From contig JAIEQJ010000050.1 in NCBI GenBank assembly GCA_019747815.1, forward strand, positions 62,001-126,000: a stretch of DNA of 64,000 bases. The letters are read 5' to 3'. The stretch comes from Hyphomonadaceae bacterium (lineage in GTDB: Bacteria > Pseudomonadota > Alphaproteobacteria > Rhizobiales > Hyphomicrobiaceae). Within the stretch, counting starts at the first letter, position 1; the number at the start of each line of letters is the position of its first letter. A program made the position numbers and the translations under genes. The notes under the pieces are model-generated. The model was not told the DNA's origin. It ran no database searches and worked only from the letters and a program-made list of their open reading frames with translations. Positions 28,123 through 37,314 of the stretch are shown here, in pieces.

Positions 28123-28286
28123 GGCCAGCGGCTGCTCCAGGAAGAACGCCGCGCGGAGAGTTTCGACGCATCTGGTAGTATAGAAATTTTTAAGTAAGAT
28201 CGGAAGATGATCGGTGTTGGCGCGATCAGCCGGGCCTTCGGGACCGGGCACGCTCAGGATTGTCGTGCGGCCGTGAGCTGCACGTG

Positions 28287-29459
28287 ATGGCATCGCGACA
28301 ACTGCCGATTATTCTGGTTCTGGGCACGACGCAAACTCTGGCTTGGGCATCGAGCTATTATCTGCCGGCCATCCTGGCTGATCCGATCTCGAGGGAATTG
28401 GGAATTTCCAGCACTTGGTTCTTCGCTGCATTCTCTGCCTCGCTCTTGATATCCGCTGTCATCGGTCCGCGCGTAGGCCGTACCATCGACGCCGTAGGTG
28501 GTCGGGAAGTGCTGGCGTTGTCCAACGTGGTGTTCGCGGCAGGGCTGGCGCTGCTGGCCTGCTCCTATTCGCAACCCGTGTTGTGGACCGCCTGGTTCAT
28601 CATCGGCATCGGCATGGGCCTTGGTCTTTACGATTCTGCGTTCGCGACGCTCGGCAGAATCTACGGGACGGATGCACGCAGGGCGATCATTGGCATTTCG
28701 CTGTTGGCCGGTTTTGCGAGCACCATCGGCTGGCCTTTGACCGCTCTGGGCGCGGCAGAAATTGGCTGGCGCGGAACTTGCCTGGCATGGGCTGCAGCGC
28801 ACCTGATCATTGGGTTACCCCTTAATCGGTTGTTGCTTCCCAAGCCCCAAGATTTCGCTGCCCTGGCGGAGACGACCACGCCCGCGCACGTTGCAATCGA
28901 TCGCACCATGATCCTTCTGGCCTTCGCCTTCGCGGCGGCCTGGATGGTCGTAGCCGCCATGGCCGCTCACCTTCCCCGACTGCTTGAGTCGGCCGGCGCG
29001 ACCACCGCGCAAGCCGTCGCGGCCGGTGTGCTAATTGGCCCAGCCCAGGTCGCGGCGCGAGCAGCTGAGGCCGGTTTCTTGCACAAGTACCATCCACTTA
29101 CGTCCGCTCGCCTGGCGACGCTCGCGCACCCACTTGCGGTAGTGATACTGGCGTTGTTTGGCACAGGTGCAGCGGCAGGGATCTTTGCTGCTCTCCACGG
29201 TGCAGGCACCGGGATTCTTACGATCGCCCGTGGCACGGTGCCGCTCGCGATTTTCGGCCCCGTCAGCTACGGGTATCGTCTGGGCCTGCTCGGCGCGCCG
29301 TCGCGGATGGCGCAAGCTATGGCGCCGTTGTTGTTCGGGCTGTTGATCGACCGGTTCGGATCGGGCGTACTCATGTTTTCTTCGGCCCTGGGCCTTGTGG
29401 GCTTGGCGGCTCTGTGTGCGATCGTGCCCGCACGGGAGGGGGCGCCACCCCGTCGGTAA
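28287..29459 (+). CDS. MFS transporter, arsenic-island type B
   Basis: A 390-residue, 12-helix MFS protein. Motifs include ASSYYLPAIL at helix 1 and GFASTIGWPL, shared with the paralogue at 46692. It heads the MFS-arsR-arsC gene run (47 bp before arsR). The ATG at 28287 is chosen; a GTG lies one codon earlier. Upstream, 28175-28196 is AT-rich and repeats the ATAGAAAT core of the arsR operator at 16358, so ArsR control is likely. The substrate is unknown. Confidence 0.85.
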   Translation: MASRQLPIILVLGTTQTLAWASSYYLPAILADPISRELGISSTWFFAAFSASLLISAVIGPRVGRTIDAVGGREVLALSNVVFAAGLALLACSYSQPVLWTAWFIIGIGMGLGLYDSAFATLGRIYGTDARRAIIGISLLAGFASTIGWPLTALGAAEIGWRGTCLAWAAAHLIIGLPLNRLLLPKPQDFAALAETTTPAHVAIDRTMILLAFAFAAAWMVVAAMAAHLPRLLESAGATTAQAVAAGVLIGPAQVAARAAEAGFLHKYHPLTSARLATLAHPLAVVILALFGTGAAAGIFAALHGAGTGILTIARGTVPLAIFGPVSYGYRLGLLGAPSRMAQAMAPLLFGLLIDRFGSGVLMFSSALGLVGLAALCAIVPAREGAPPRR

Positions 29460-29506
29460 GCTGGAAGTGACCACAGCGTATCTGCAGAGAAGATCGTGAG
29501 ATAGCG

Positions 29507-29875
29507 ATGACTGAAGCACAAGCCGTATCAGCCCTTGCCGCCCTCGCTCACGAGCATCGACTGCGGATCTTTCGCATTTTGGTAGAGCAGGGTCGAACCG
29601 GACTTACAGCCGGTGATCTCGCAGTCAGAGTTGGCATCCCTACGAACAATATGTCGTTTCACCTGAAGGAACTCGACCACGGGCGGTTGGTAGAGTCGAC
29701 GCGAGAGGGACGATTCATCCGCTATGCGGTGAGTGTGGAGGGCACAAGGCTGCTGCTGACCTACCTTACTGAGAAGTGCTGCCGACGCCGGCCCGATCTG
29801 TGCGGCAAACTCTTCCCAGTGCCCAGATCTGCCGCTAACGGAAGAAGGCGGCAGCCGAATGATGTGAGACGGTGA
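29507..29875 (+). CDS. arsR: ArsR-family arsenical repressor
   Basis: A 122-residue ArsR with HTH (IPTNNMSFHLKEL) and an As(III) site at Cys91, Cys92 and Cys99 (KCCRRRPDLC). The same arrangement is found in the fusion protein at 30426. Its stop overlaps the arsC start region (GTGATG), so arsR and arsC are coupled. Confidence 0.94.
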   Translation: MTEAQAVSALAALAHEHRLRIFRILVEQGRTGLTAGDLAVRVGIPTNNMSFHLKELDHGRLVESTREGRFIRYAVSVEGTRLLLTYLTEKCCRRRPDLCGKLFPVPRSAANGRRRQPNDVRR

Positions 29876-30294
29876 TGTCGATCACTATCTATCACCATCC
29901 CGACTGTGGCACGTCACGTAACGCTCTCGCCATGATCCGTCAGAGCGGCGAAGTGCCCGACATCATCGAGTATCTGAAGACCCCGCCGAGCCGAGAGCGG
30001 CTAGATACATTATTGCGGTTGCTGAACATGTCCCCGCGCCAGCTTTTGCGGCGCAAGGGTACGCCCTATGAGGCGTTAGGGCTGGATGATGCCAAATGGA
30101 CGGATGAGCATCTCATCGCGTTTATGTTGCAACATCCGATCCTGATGAACCGTCCCATCGTCATCACCTCCAAGGGAGCTCGGCTTTGCCGCCCCTCGGA
30201 GACTGTCCTTGAGATTCTGCCCAACCCGAACATTGGGCCATTTATCAAGGAAGATGGCGAAGTCATTTTTCCCAAGCCATCCACTCTCGGTTAG
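29875..30294 (+). CDS. arsC: Glutaredoxin-dependent arsenate reductase ArsC
   Basis: A 139-residue ArsC of the thioredoxin-fold, R773 type. Cys11 in HHPDCGTSRN is the catalytic cysteine. The arginines that bind arsenate lie in LLRRKGTPY, LMNRPIVIT and GARLCRPSE. It reduces As(V) to As(III) with glutathione and glutaredoxin. A GTG three bases upstream is an alternative start. Confidence 0.95.
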   Translation: MSITIYHHPDCGTSRNALAMIRQSGEVPDIIEYLKTPPSRERLDTLLRLLNMSPRQLLRRKGTPYEALGLDDAKWTDEHLIAFMLQHPILMNRPIVITSKGARLCRPSETVLEILPNPNIGPFIKEDGEVIFPKPSTLG

Positions 30295-30425
30295 CACCCT
30301 GAGTCTGCCGGTAGCCGTGATGCTGCACGTTTAAGTTGAGGCGCGGGCGTCGCTTCGATAGGCAAAAAAGATACTGACACCGCGTTTATCGTTGCATTCT
30401 CATTCATTTCGACTATTCCATAGCC

Positions 30426-31277
30426 ATGGAAACGAATGAAGCGGCCGCATGTTTCGGCGTATTGGCGCAGGAGACGCGGCTCAAGCTGATACGGCATCTG
30501 GCTGCTCGCGGTCCTTCCGGAGCAGCGGCCGGTGAGCTAGCGGTCGCGCTGCAAACGGCCCCGTCCACGCTGTCATTCCATCTCGGCGTCCTGGAGCAGG
30601 CGGGATTGGTGCGTTCAACGCGCCAAGGTCGCCACATTATCTATGCTGTCCGCTTCGTCGGTCTGCGGGCGTTATTGAGCTTTCTCACAGAGACGTGTTG
30701 TGCGGGCCGCCCTGAACTCTGCGGCGACTTGCACCGGCTGCTGCCCGATGACTTGGACGATCAGACGGCCATGCAGCCTGCCTTCAATGTGCTTTTCATC
30801 TGCACGCGCAATTCGGCCCGCTCGATCATGGCTGAAGTCATTTTGCAGAAAATGAGTCGCGGAAAGTTCAGCGCCTATTCCGCCGGCGCCCGTCCAGCTG
30901 CAAAGCCGATGCCCGACGTGATTGATCGGCTTTCCAGCTTCGGTCACGAAGTCACGACTCTTCGCAGCAAGTCGTGGCGTGAGTTTGCAACCCCCGAAGC
31001 GCCGCGCATGGATTTCATCATTACGCTTTGTGATACGGCTGACGGCGAAGCCTGTCCAGACCTTGGAGACAGGCCGATTACTGCGACATGGCTGTTCCCT
31101 GATCCTGCGAAATTTTCCGGCAAAGCGGTGGAGCGCATCGCCCTCCTGAACCAACTTTACGGATCGATCTGGCGGCGACTGGAGGTGTTCGTGAACCTCC
31201 CGTTCGCATCACTCGAGAGAAGCGCGCTAAACGCCCGCGTTGGCGAACTGGGCGATAGCGGCAAGTTTGTTACCTAG
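30426..31277 (+). CDS. ArsR - LMW-phosphatase-type arsenate reductase fusion
   Basis: A 283-residue two-domain protein. Residues 1-105 form an ArsR repressor (TAPSTLSFHLGVL) with Cys91, Cys92, Cys99. Residues 118-260 form a low-molecular-weight phosphatase-like ArsC with P-loop CTRNSARS (Cys126) and the redox pair Cys202 and Cys210 (LCDTADGEACP) used by the thioredoxin-coupled family. The sensor and enzyme are thus one polypeptide. It starts 131 bp after arsC and ends 9 bp before the GAPDH gene. Confidence 0.94.
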   Translation: METNEAAACFGVLAQETRLKLIRHLAARGPSGAAAGELAVALQTAPSTLSFHLGVLEQAGLVRSTRQGRHIIYAVRFVGLRALLSFLTETCCAGRPELCGDLHRLLPDDLDDQTAMQPAFNVLFICTRNSARSIMAEVILQKMSRGKFSAYSAGARPAAKPMPDVIDRLSSFGHEVTTLRSKSWREFATPEAPRMDFIITLCDTADGEACPDLGDRPITATWLFPDPAKFSGKAVERIALLNQLYGSIWRRLEVFVNLPFASLERSALNARVGELGDSGKFVT

Positions 31278-31286
31278 GAGCGGGCA

Positions 31287-32330
31287 ATGAGAGTTGGCAT
31301 CAACGGAATGGGCCGCATGGGACGCCTTGCGCTTCGTGCGGCGGGCGGCGGCGTTGCCCGGGCGGAGGGAGATCCGCGCGCTGACAACCGGCTGGATGTG
31401 GTTCATGTCAACGAGATCAAAGGCGGCGTTGCCGCGACCGCCCACCTCCTCGAGTTTGACAGCACGCATGGGCGGTGGCGTACAAGTTTTCAAGTTGACG
31501 GGGACAAGGCCATAGTCGTGGGAGGTAGATCGATCGGCTTTTCGTCCGTCGCCACTCCCGCCGAGGTGCCCTGGGGCGATCTTGGGTGCGACGTTGTCCT
31601 GGAATGCACCGGAAAATTCCTCAAGCCGGAGCAATTGCAAGGCTACTTTGATCGAGGTGTGAAACGCATCATCGTCGCCGCACCCGTCAAGGACGCATCG
31701 GCGTTAAATGTTGTCGTAGGAGTCAATGATCATTTGTACGAGCCTGCGCGGCACAAACTTTTGACGGCTGCGTCCTGCACGACGAACTGCTTGGCCCCGG
31801 TGGTCAAGGTTGTGCATGAAGGCATCGGCATCCGCCACGGACAAATCACTACGATCCACGATCCGACCAATACGAACGTTGTCGTCGACGCGCCCCATAA
31901 GGATTTGCGGCGGGCCCGCTCGGCCATGCTTTCACTCCAGCCCACCACGACCGGCAGTGCGACGGCTATCGCCCTCATCTATCCAGAACTCAAGGGTAAA
32001 CTGAATGGGCACGCCGTACGGGCTCCCGTACTGAATGCCAGCCTCACTGATTGCGTGTTCGAACTCAAGCGTGCGACGACCGAGCAAGAGGTGAACGAAC
32101 TGTTTGCTGTGGCGGCAAGCGGGCCTCTCGCGGGTGTGCTGGGTTACGAGTCGCGACCGCTCGTATCGGTCGACTACAACAATGATAGCAGGAGCTCGAT
32201 AATCGATGCGCTCAGTACCATGGTCACGGACGGGACGCTCCTCAAAGTGTACGCCTGGTACGACAACGAAATCGGCTATGTCTGCCGGATGGTCGACCTT
32301 GCGAACATTGTGAAGCAAAGGGGCCTGTAA
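31287..32330 (+). CDS. ArsJ-associated glyceraldehyde-3-phosphate dehydrogenase
   Basis: A 347-residue GAPDH with NAD-binding [10 protein letters not shown], catalytic Cys in [10 protein letters not shown] and WYDNEIGY near the end. Next to arsJ, this class of GAPDH uses arsenate with glyceraldehyde-3-phosphate to make 1-arseno-3-phosphoglycerate, which ArsJ exports. It has an extra alanine- and glycine-rich stretch after the first beta-alpha unit (residues ~18-33) compared with core GAPDH. Confidence 0.95.
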   Translation: MRVGINGMGRMGRLALRAAGGGVARAEGDPRADNRLDVVHVNEIKGGVAATAHLLEFDSTHGRWRTSFQVDGDKAIVVGGRSIGFSSVATPAEVPWGDLGCDVVLECTGKFLKPEQLQGYFDRGVKRIIVAAPVKDASALNVVVGVNDHLYEPARHKLLTAASCTTNCLAPVVKVVHEGIGIRHGQITTIHDPTNTNVVVDAPHKDLRRARSAMLSLQPTTTGSATAIALIYPELKGKLNGHAVRAPVLNASLTDCVFELKRATTEQEVNELFAVAASGPLAGVLGYESRPLVSVDYNNDSRSSIIDALSTMVTDGTLLKVYAWYDNEIGYVCRMVDLANIVKQRGL

Positions 32331-32333
32331 GCG

Positions 32334-33566
32334 ATGGCGTCCTCCACGCGGAACTACCTTGTCGTCACGGCATCCTATTGGGGTTTCACCCTGACGGACG
32401 GCGCCTTGCGCATGCTCGTGTTGTTTTATTTTTTTCAGCTGGGCTATTCGCCTTTCACCTTGGCGTTCTTGTTCGTTCTGTATGAAAGCGCAGGCATTGC
32501 AGCAAATCTGGGTGGAGGCTGGCTGGCAACGCGGTTTGGCATCCCGCGCATGCTGGCGATCGGGCAGATATTGCAGATCGCGGGGCTTATTATGCTTTCT
32601 GTACTCGATCCGGGCTGGTCACCTGCAGTGGCGGTCGGTTGGGTGGTGGCCGCGCAAGGCGTAGCCGGACTCGCCAAAGATTTTACCAAGACCGCCTCCA
32701 AATCCGCCATCAAAGCAACGAGTGCAGAGGGGTCGGGCCAGCTTTTCAAGTGGGTGGCTTGGTTTACCGGCTCGAAGAACGCCATGAAGGGCCTTGGCTT
32801 CTTTGTGGGCGGTCTTCTCTTGCAGGTGCTTGGTTTTCGCGGAGCGCTTTGGCTGATGGCGGCGCTGATCGGCGTTATTCTCGCGGTGGGTCTGCCTCTA
32901 TTGCCGCGCGAACTTGGTAAAGCCAAAGCCTCGAAGAGCATGAAGGAGCTGTTCGCAAAATCGCGTGGTGTAAACCTGCTGGCAGCCGCGCGGATATTCT
33001 TGTTTGGCGCGCGCGACGTCTGGTTTGTCGTGGGCCTTCCGGTTTTTCTTTACATTAGCGGTTGGAATTTCGTTCAGGTGGGTGGCTTCCTCGCAGCCTG
33101 GACGGTCGCGTACGGCGTGGTGCAGGCTGCGGCACCTCGAGTCGTTGCCCGCAGCGTTGATGGCTTAAGCCAAGAAGTTCCGGCCGCGCGCACATGGTCT
33201 TTGGCACTTGCGACGATCCCGGTGGTGTTGGCCATCGCTCTGAATGTCGCCAGCGGGACCCGTCCTGATCTTATGGTCGTCGTAGGTCTCGCGTTGTTCG
33301 GTATTGCCTTCGCTATCAATTCATCGGTTCATTCATACCTCATCCTGGCTTACGCCGGGTCCGAGAAGACCGCCGAGGATGTCGGGTTCTACTATGCCGC
33401 CAATGCATCAGGCCGACTGATGGGTACGTTGCTTTCGGGCCTCTTGTACCACTTTGGCGGCATTACTGGCTGCCTCGTTGGCTCGGCTGCCATGCTTTTC
33501 CTCTGCTGGGCACTGACACTGCTGCTGCCTACCCGCGCCGACGAAGCTGAGTTGGCCCTCACGTAG
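32334..33566 (+). CDS. arsJ: Organoarsenical efflux MFS transporter ArsJ
   Basis: A 410-residue, 12-helix MFS protein starting 3 bp after the GAPDH stop. Features include TASYWGFTLTDGALRML in helix 1, the loop FTKTASKSAIKATS and HSYLILAYAGSEK. ArsJ removes the unstable 1-arseno-3-phosphoglycerate, giving net arsenate export. Last gene of the MFS-arsR-arsC-fusion-gap-arsJ run. Confidence 0.95.
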   Translation: MASSTRNYLVVTASYWGFTLTDGALRMLVLFYFFQLGYSPFTLAFLFVLYESAGIAANLGGGWLATRFGIPRMLAIGQILQIAGLIMLSVLDPGWSPAVAVGWVVAAQGVAGLAKDFTKTASKSAIKATSAEGSGQLFKWVAWFTGSKNAMKGLGFFVGGLLLQVLGFRGALWLMAALIGVILAVGLPLLPRELGKAKASKSMKELFAKSRGVNLLAAARIFLFGARDVWFVVGLPVFLYISGWNFVQVGGFLAAWTVAYGVVQAAAPRVVARSVDGLSQEVPAARTWSLALATIPVVLAIALNVASGTRPDLMVVVGLALFGIAFAINSSVHSYLILAYAGSEKTAEDVGFYYAANASGRLMGTLLSGLLYHFGGITGCLVGSAAMLFLCWALTLLLPTRADEAELALT

Positions 33567-34360
33567 GGGCCGTACCATGCCCTTGTGCGCCGCCTTCACA
33601 ACGATCGCCGCCATCGCCGCCTTTGATTTCGTTGACGTGCCCGATATCGAGGCGATTGCATCTACGCAGCCAAGCAGGTGACCGGTCTCGTCTCGCTCAC
33701 ATCCATTGCAAGCCGGATCGCCCGCATAAGCCATGCAAGAAGGCGTGCATCGCAAGGATTTTGCTACGCTCAAGCCAATGGGTGGCGGAAGCTTTCCTCG
33801 CGCACGATATCAGCTCCCGGCGACCTGTTTGGCTCGCAAAGGAGGCTTTTCAGTGCGCTCAACCCTGAGCGCAACCATCTCCCGACCCAACGCATGACAT
33901 CCTCCCGTGGTGGCAGGGACCATTGTCCTCGTTCGTGCGGTGTATAGGGGCGTAGGTGGTGTCCGGCCATGTCGGCCGACGTTGCATGGTCGTGCTGCGA
34001 GCCGCATCGTCCGGCTCGATGGTGGACCAGTATCGACAGCGGATGTCGATGGTAGTCGCATGGCAAGCAATGACCATGTCGAGAAGCTGCGGTCACCCGA
34101 CACTCTATCCGAAATGAAGCGGAGCAGGAGCGGATTGCAGCGCATTTATGAATTGAAGGCAGAGAAAGGACCAACCGCGTCGGCCACCGTCACGCGGCAA
34201 TTGTCTTCTCAGCTATGAGCCGAGTGGAGGGAGGGGCTCGAGCCCGCTCATGGCGGAATACTGGCGTGTGGCGCGAGAAACATAAGGGGCGGTGGCTCTC
34301 TGATGGAATGGGGCGGTCATCCGGCGGGACTTCCGGTTGAAGGCAGCGGCGAAGTGCGTA
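33567..34360. other. Long intergenic region with no convincing gene
   Basis: About 800 bp between arsJ and the fpr leader. Short open frames exist on both strands (for example a 34-codon frame from ATG 33577), but none shows family motifs, a good ribosome site or consistent codon use. I see no terminal inverted repeats. It may be decayed coding DNA at the join between the ars operon and the next gene block. Confidence 0.4.
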
Positions 34361-34463
34361 TTGACTAGGCCCGGTCGCCTTTCCTAGCGTGAGGCAAGTC
34401 AACCTCCTCCGGTTGGTTTCTCCCCCACTGAGCGGGCCGCTCCAGCGAGCGGCCCTCATTTTG
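34361..34463 (+). promoter_or_regulatory. Promoter and hairpin-rich leader before fpr
   Basis: TTGACT at 34361 is a possible -35. Three inverted repeats follow: CTAGG/CCTAG (34365-34387), CAACC/GGTTG (34400-34415) and a perfect 8-bp GGGCCGCT/AGCGGCCC stem (34434-34455) trailed by TCATTTT. The last has terminator form but lies 27 bp before the gene, so it could be an attenuator or the end of an upstream transcript. Confidence 0.4.
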
Positions 34464-34489
34464 CGGTGAGTAGCGGCGTTGGATCGATC

Positions 34490-35263
34490 ATGAGCACCTA
34501 CACGCAGGAGATCGTGCTGTCCGTCCGCCATTGGACCGACAGCCTGTTCAGCTTCACCACGACGCGTAGCCCCTCATTCCGCTTCAGCAACGGCCAATTC
34601 ACGATGATGGGCGTGGAGACGGAGGGTCGCCCGCTGGTGCGCGCCTACAGCATGGTGAGCCCGAACTACGAGGACACGCTCGAGTTCTTCTCCATCAAGG
34701 TGCCGGACGGTCCGCTCACCTCGCGTCTCCAGCACATCAGAGATTCCGATCGCATCCTTGTCAGCAAGAAGCCGACCGGCACTCTGGTGATCGACAACCT
34801 GTTTTCCGGCCGCTTTCTGTATCTGCTGAGCACCGGCACAGGGCTGGCGCCGTTCATGAGCATCGTTCGCGATCCCGAGACCTACGAGGGCTTCGAAAAG
34901 ATCGTACTCGTGCATGGTTGCCGGCAGGTGGCCGAGCTTGCGTATGGTGAGCGCATCACGGCCGAGCTGCCGCGCGACGAGCTGATCGGCGAGTACGTGC
35001 GCGAGAAGCTGATCTACTATCCGACCGTGACTCGCGAGCCCTTTCACAACCGCGGCCGCATCACCGATCTCGTCACTTCCGACCAGTTGTTCCGCGAGAT
35101 CGGCTTGCCGTCGCTAGACGCCGCACAGGATCGTGCCATGCTGTGCGGCAGCCCGCAGTTTCTGATGGACATGCGCGCGGTGCTCGAGCAGCTCGGTTTC
35201 GTCGAGGGCTCCGCCAGCGAACCCGGCACGTTCGTGGTCGAGAAAGCCTTCGTCGAGCGCTGA
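34490..35263 (+). CDS. fpr: Ferredoxin--NADP+ reductase
   Basis: A 257-residue bacterial FPR. It has the FAD motif RAYSMVSP, NADP-site TGTGLAPFMSIV, and a C-terminal GTFVVEKAFVER of the subclass with an extended tail. It exchanges electrons between NADPH and ferredoxin or flavodoxin. The ATG at 34490 follows the hairpin-rich leader. In this gene block it could supply low-potential electrons for corrinoid reactivation; that is inference. Confidence 0.94.
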   Translation: MSTYTQEIVLSVRHWTDSLFSFTTTRSPSFRFSNGQFTMMGVETEGRPLVRAYSMVSPNYEDTLEFFSIKVPDGPLTSRLQHIRDSDRILVSKKPTGTLVIDNLFSGRFLYLLSTGTGLAPFMSIVRDPETYEGFEKIVLVHGCRQVAELAYGERITAELPRDELIGEYVREKLIYYPTVTREPFHNRGRITDLVTSDQLFREIGLPSLDAAQDRAMLCGSPQFLMDMRAVLEQLGFVEGSASEPGTFVVEKAFVER

Positions 35264-35566
35264 TTCAATTTCAAAATTGGCCAAGTCAAAATCTCGTTGA
35301 GGCACGAACTGGCGCGGACACGGCATGCGGCAGGTTCAAAGACCGGTCCGACGCGGCACTGAGTGTTGACGCTTTATTTTTGCGGCGGAGGGCCAATGCT
35401 TAGCTCGTCCGCATGCGCGGTGAGCATGGGGGGGGCGCGTTGTCGCCATGGGGTATTGGCTTTCCGGCCGGGGTCGATTGGGGTTGTGATGGGTGGTCGG
35501 AAGCTTGGCCGTCGCGCTCGGTTGGGCGAAGCCGGCCATTGATCGGCGCTAGCGGAAGGACGTGAA
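35264..35566. other. Intergenic region without recognised gene
   Basis: About 300 bp between fpr and the next gene. Only overlapping short frames without motifs are present. AAGGA just before the ATG at 35567 is the ribosome site of the next gene. Confidence 0.3.
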
Positions 35567-36121
35567 ATGACCATGGTCGCCTGGAAACGGTTCCCAGTCC
35601 CTGAGTTCAAGCACGAAGAATTCAAGGACATGGCCTACACGACCCCGGCGACCGTCTCACCCGATGATGCCAGAGGGCGCCCGCCCGGCGGTCATGTCGT
35701 CTTGGCCAGTAAAGAGCTGCTCGAGCGTTTCCAGATTCGCGGCGAGTTTGCGCATGCGGTGATGTGCGTGTTGCCACAGCAGCCCACGCATCTATTGGGG
35801 CGCAGCTGGGCCTGGAAAATCCAGCGCGCGCTGGTGTTGGATACGCTGGATGCGGCTTCGGCAAAGGTCCTGCACGACTGGACAACCCCGCGACCGATGA
35901 ACACACGGCTTGGCCCTGACGACGGCGTCACGTTGCCTGGCGGGACTTGCTATGTGATCACGGCCAGCCGATATGCCGACCATTGGCTCGGCAACCGCTC
36001 CATCGTCCAGGGCGATTGGATGCCAGCACCAGGACGCCAAGGATTTCGCGTGCTTGGTAGCAGCGAGCCGGACGCATCCGACTTCCATCACACCTACCTG
36101 GCGTTCGATTGGCCGGCGTGA
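35567..36121 (+). CDS. Hypothetical protein, unrecognised
   Basis: A 184-residue soluble protein with no signal peptide or membrane span. I do not recognise a family. It is rich in Pro, Trp and His, with segments such as VMCVLPQQPTHLLGRSWAW, DWTTPRPMNTRLGPDDGV and a C-terminal DFHHTYLAFDWPA. An AAGGA site seven bases from the ATG supports translation. It lies between fpr and the MetF-like gene on the same strand. Confidence 0.65.
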   Translation: MTMVAWKRFPVPEFKHEEFKDMAYTTPATVSPDDARGRPPGGHVVLASKELLERFQIRGEFAHAVMCVLPQQPTHLLGRSWAWKIQRALVLDTLDAASAKVLHDWTTPRPMNTRLGPDDGVTLPGGTCYVITASRYADHWLGNRSIVQGDWMPAPGRQGFRVLGSSEPDASDFHHTYLAFDWPA

Positions 36122-36343
36122 GGATGCGCATCGGGGGAGCATGATGAGATCCAGGCGCACAGTCTCCAGGAAGCATCGGTTGATTTTTGGTTGCTGTGGT
36201 CCGCGCACGCATGATTTGCGACGCATCGAACATTCGCAGCGTTTGCCAGGGGCATGCGCGGAGATCATGCGGATCGGCGGCTCAGATGGTCGGTGACGTG
36301 TTAGCCCTGTTGATGGTTGAAGCCATCGAGAGACCGTCGCACC

Positions 36344-37297
36344 ATGCCACCCCAAGACGTCGCTATCGACACCGCCACGCGCAGTCGTGTGAGCGCGCCG
36401 ACCGATTTGAAAACCGTCGTGCGCGAGCTGTGTCGCGGATACAGTACGGAAGTGACGCCAGCCTCAGCCGTCAAGATTCCCAGTTTTCGCGAGCTGCTGC
36501 CGCAGGGCACCGACGTCTACATAACGTTCCTGCCGGGCGGCGACTATCTGCAGACGGTGGCATTGGCGGTGCGGTTGCGCAAAGAGGGGTTCAATCCTGT
36601 TCCCCACGTGGCGGCGCGCAGCATCGCCGACCGGAGCATGTTGAATGACTATCTGGCACGCGCAGCTGGCGAAGCCGGTGTCACGCAAGTGCTGGCTATC
36701 GCCGGTGCTCCGAGCTCGGCGGCCGGCGAGTTCGCCGATTCCATGCAGCTGCTGGCCACCGGCCTGTTCGAGAAACACGGCATCCGCCGCATCGGCGTGG
36801 CCGGCCACCCGGAGAGTTGCAACTGCTGCGCGGAGACGGCGTTGTGGGACGCGCTGCGCTGGAAGGATGCCTATGCGGCACGCTCCGGCTCGGAGGTGCA
36901 TATCGTGACGCAGTTCGCATTCGAGGCCGAGCCATTCATAGCCTACGATCGCGCGCTCAGGCGTGAGGGTATCGGCTTACCGCTGCACATTGGCGTGCCA
37001 GGTATTGCTTCCTTGAAAACGCTGCTCGGCTACGCGATGAGCTGCGGTGTTGGCAACTCTATCAACTTCTTGAAACGGCAGGCGACTAACGTGACCAAAT
37101 TGCTGCTACCGTCGGCGCCCGACAAGCTGCTGGTCGATCTCGCCCAGCATGTCATGAGCGAGCGCCACACGCGTATCAGCAAGCTGCACTTTTTCACCTT
37201 GGGGGGACTCGCTAAATCGGCGCAGTGGGTCAATGCGATCAATGAAGGGCGATTCAAGCTGAGCGCCGACCAACGCAGTTTTGCGGTTGAGAGCTGA
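36344..37297 (+). CDS. metF: Methylenetetrahydrofolate reductase-like protein
   Basis: A 317-residue MetF-superfamily TIM barrel. It has VYITFLPGGDYLQTV, HVAARSIADRS, ITQ-like VTQVLAIAG, GVAGHPESCNCC and VTQFAFEAEPF. MetF interconverts methylene- and methyl-tetrahydrofolate with FAD. With FolD and Fhs in the same block it could run in the oxidative direction. The ATG at 36344 is used; a TTG at 36317 is possible. The ESCNCC cysteines are not typical of E. coli MetF. Confidence 0.85.
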   Translation: MPPQDVAIDTATRSRVSAPTDLKTVVRELCRGYSTEVTPASAVKIPSFRELLPQGTDVYITFLPGGDYLQTVALAVRLRKEGFNPVPHVAARSIADRSMLNDYLARAAGEAGVTQVLAIAGAPSSAAGEFADSMQLLATGLFEKHGIRRIGVAGHPESCNCCAETALWDALRWKDAYAARSGSEVHIVTQFAFEAEPFIAYDRALRREGIGLPLHIGVPGIASLKTLLGYAMSCGVGNSINFLKRQATNVTKLLLPSAPDKLLVDLAQHVMSERHTRISKLHFFTLGGLAKSAQWVNAINEGRFKLSADQRSFAVES

Positions 37298-37314
37298 TAG
37301 CAACGGAGGGGTGC

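Noticed and set aside
30407-30477. Imperfect inverted repeat around the start of the ArsR-ArsC fusion gene
   Set aside because: CATTCATTTC/GAAACGAATG is present but spans coding sequence with an 18-nt spacer; it could be chance and gives no clear operator.
33907-34218. 103-residue open frame between arsJ and fpr
   Set aside because: No ribosome site, no recognisable motif and atypical composition; a frame on the opposite strand is equally long.
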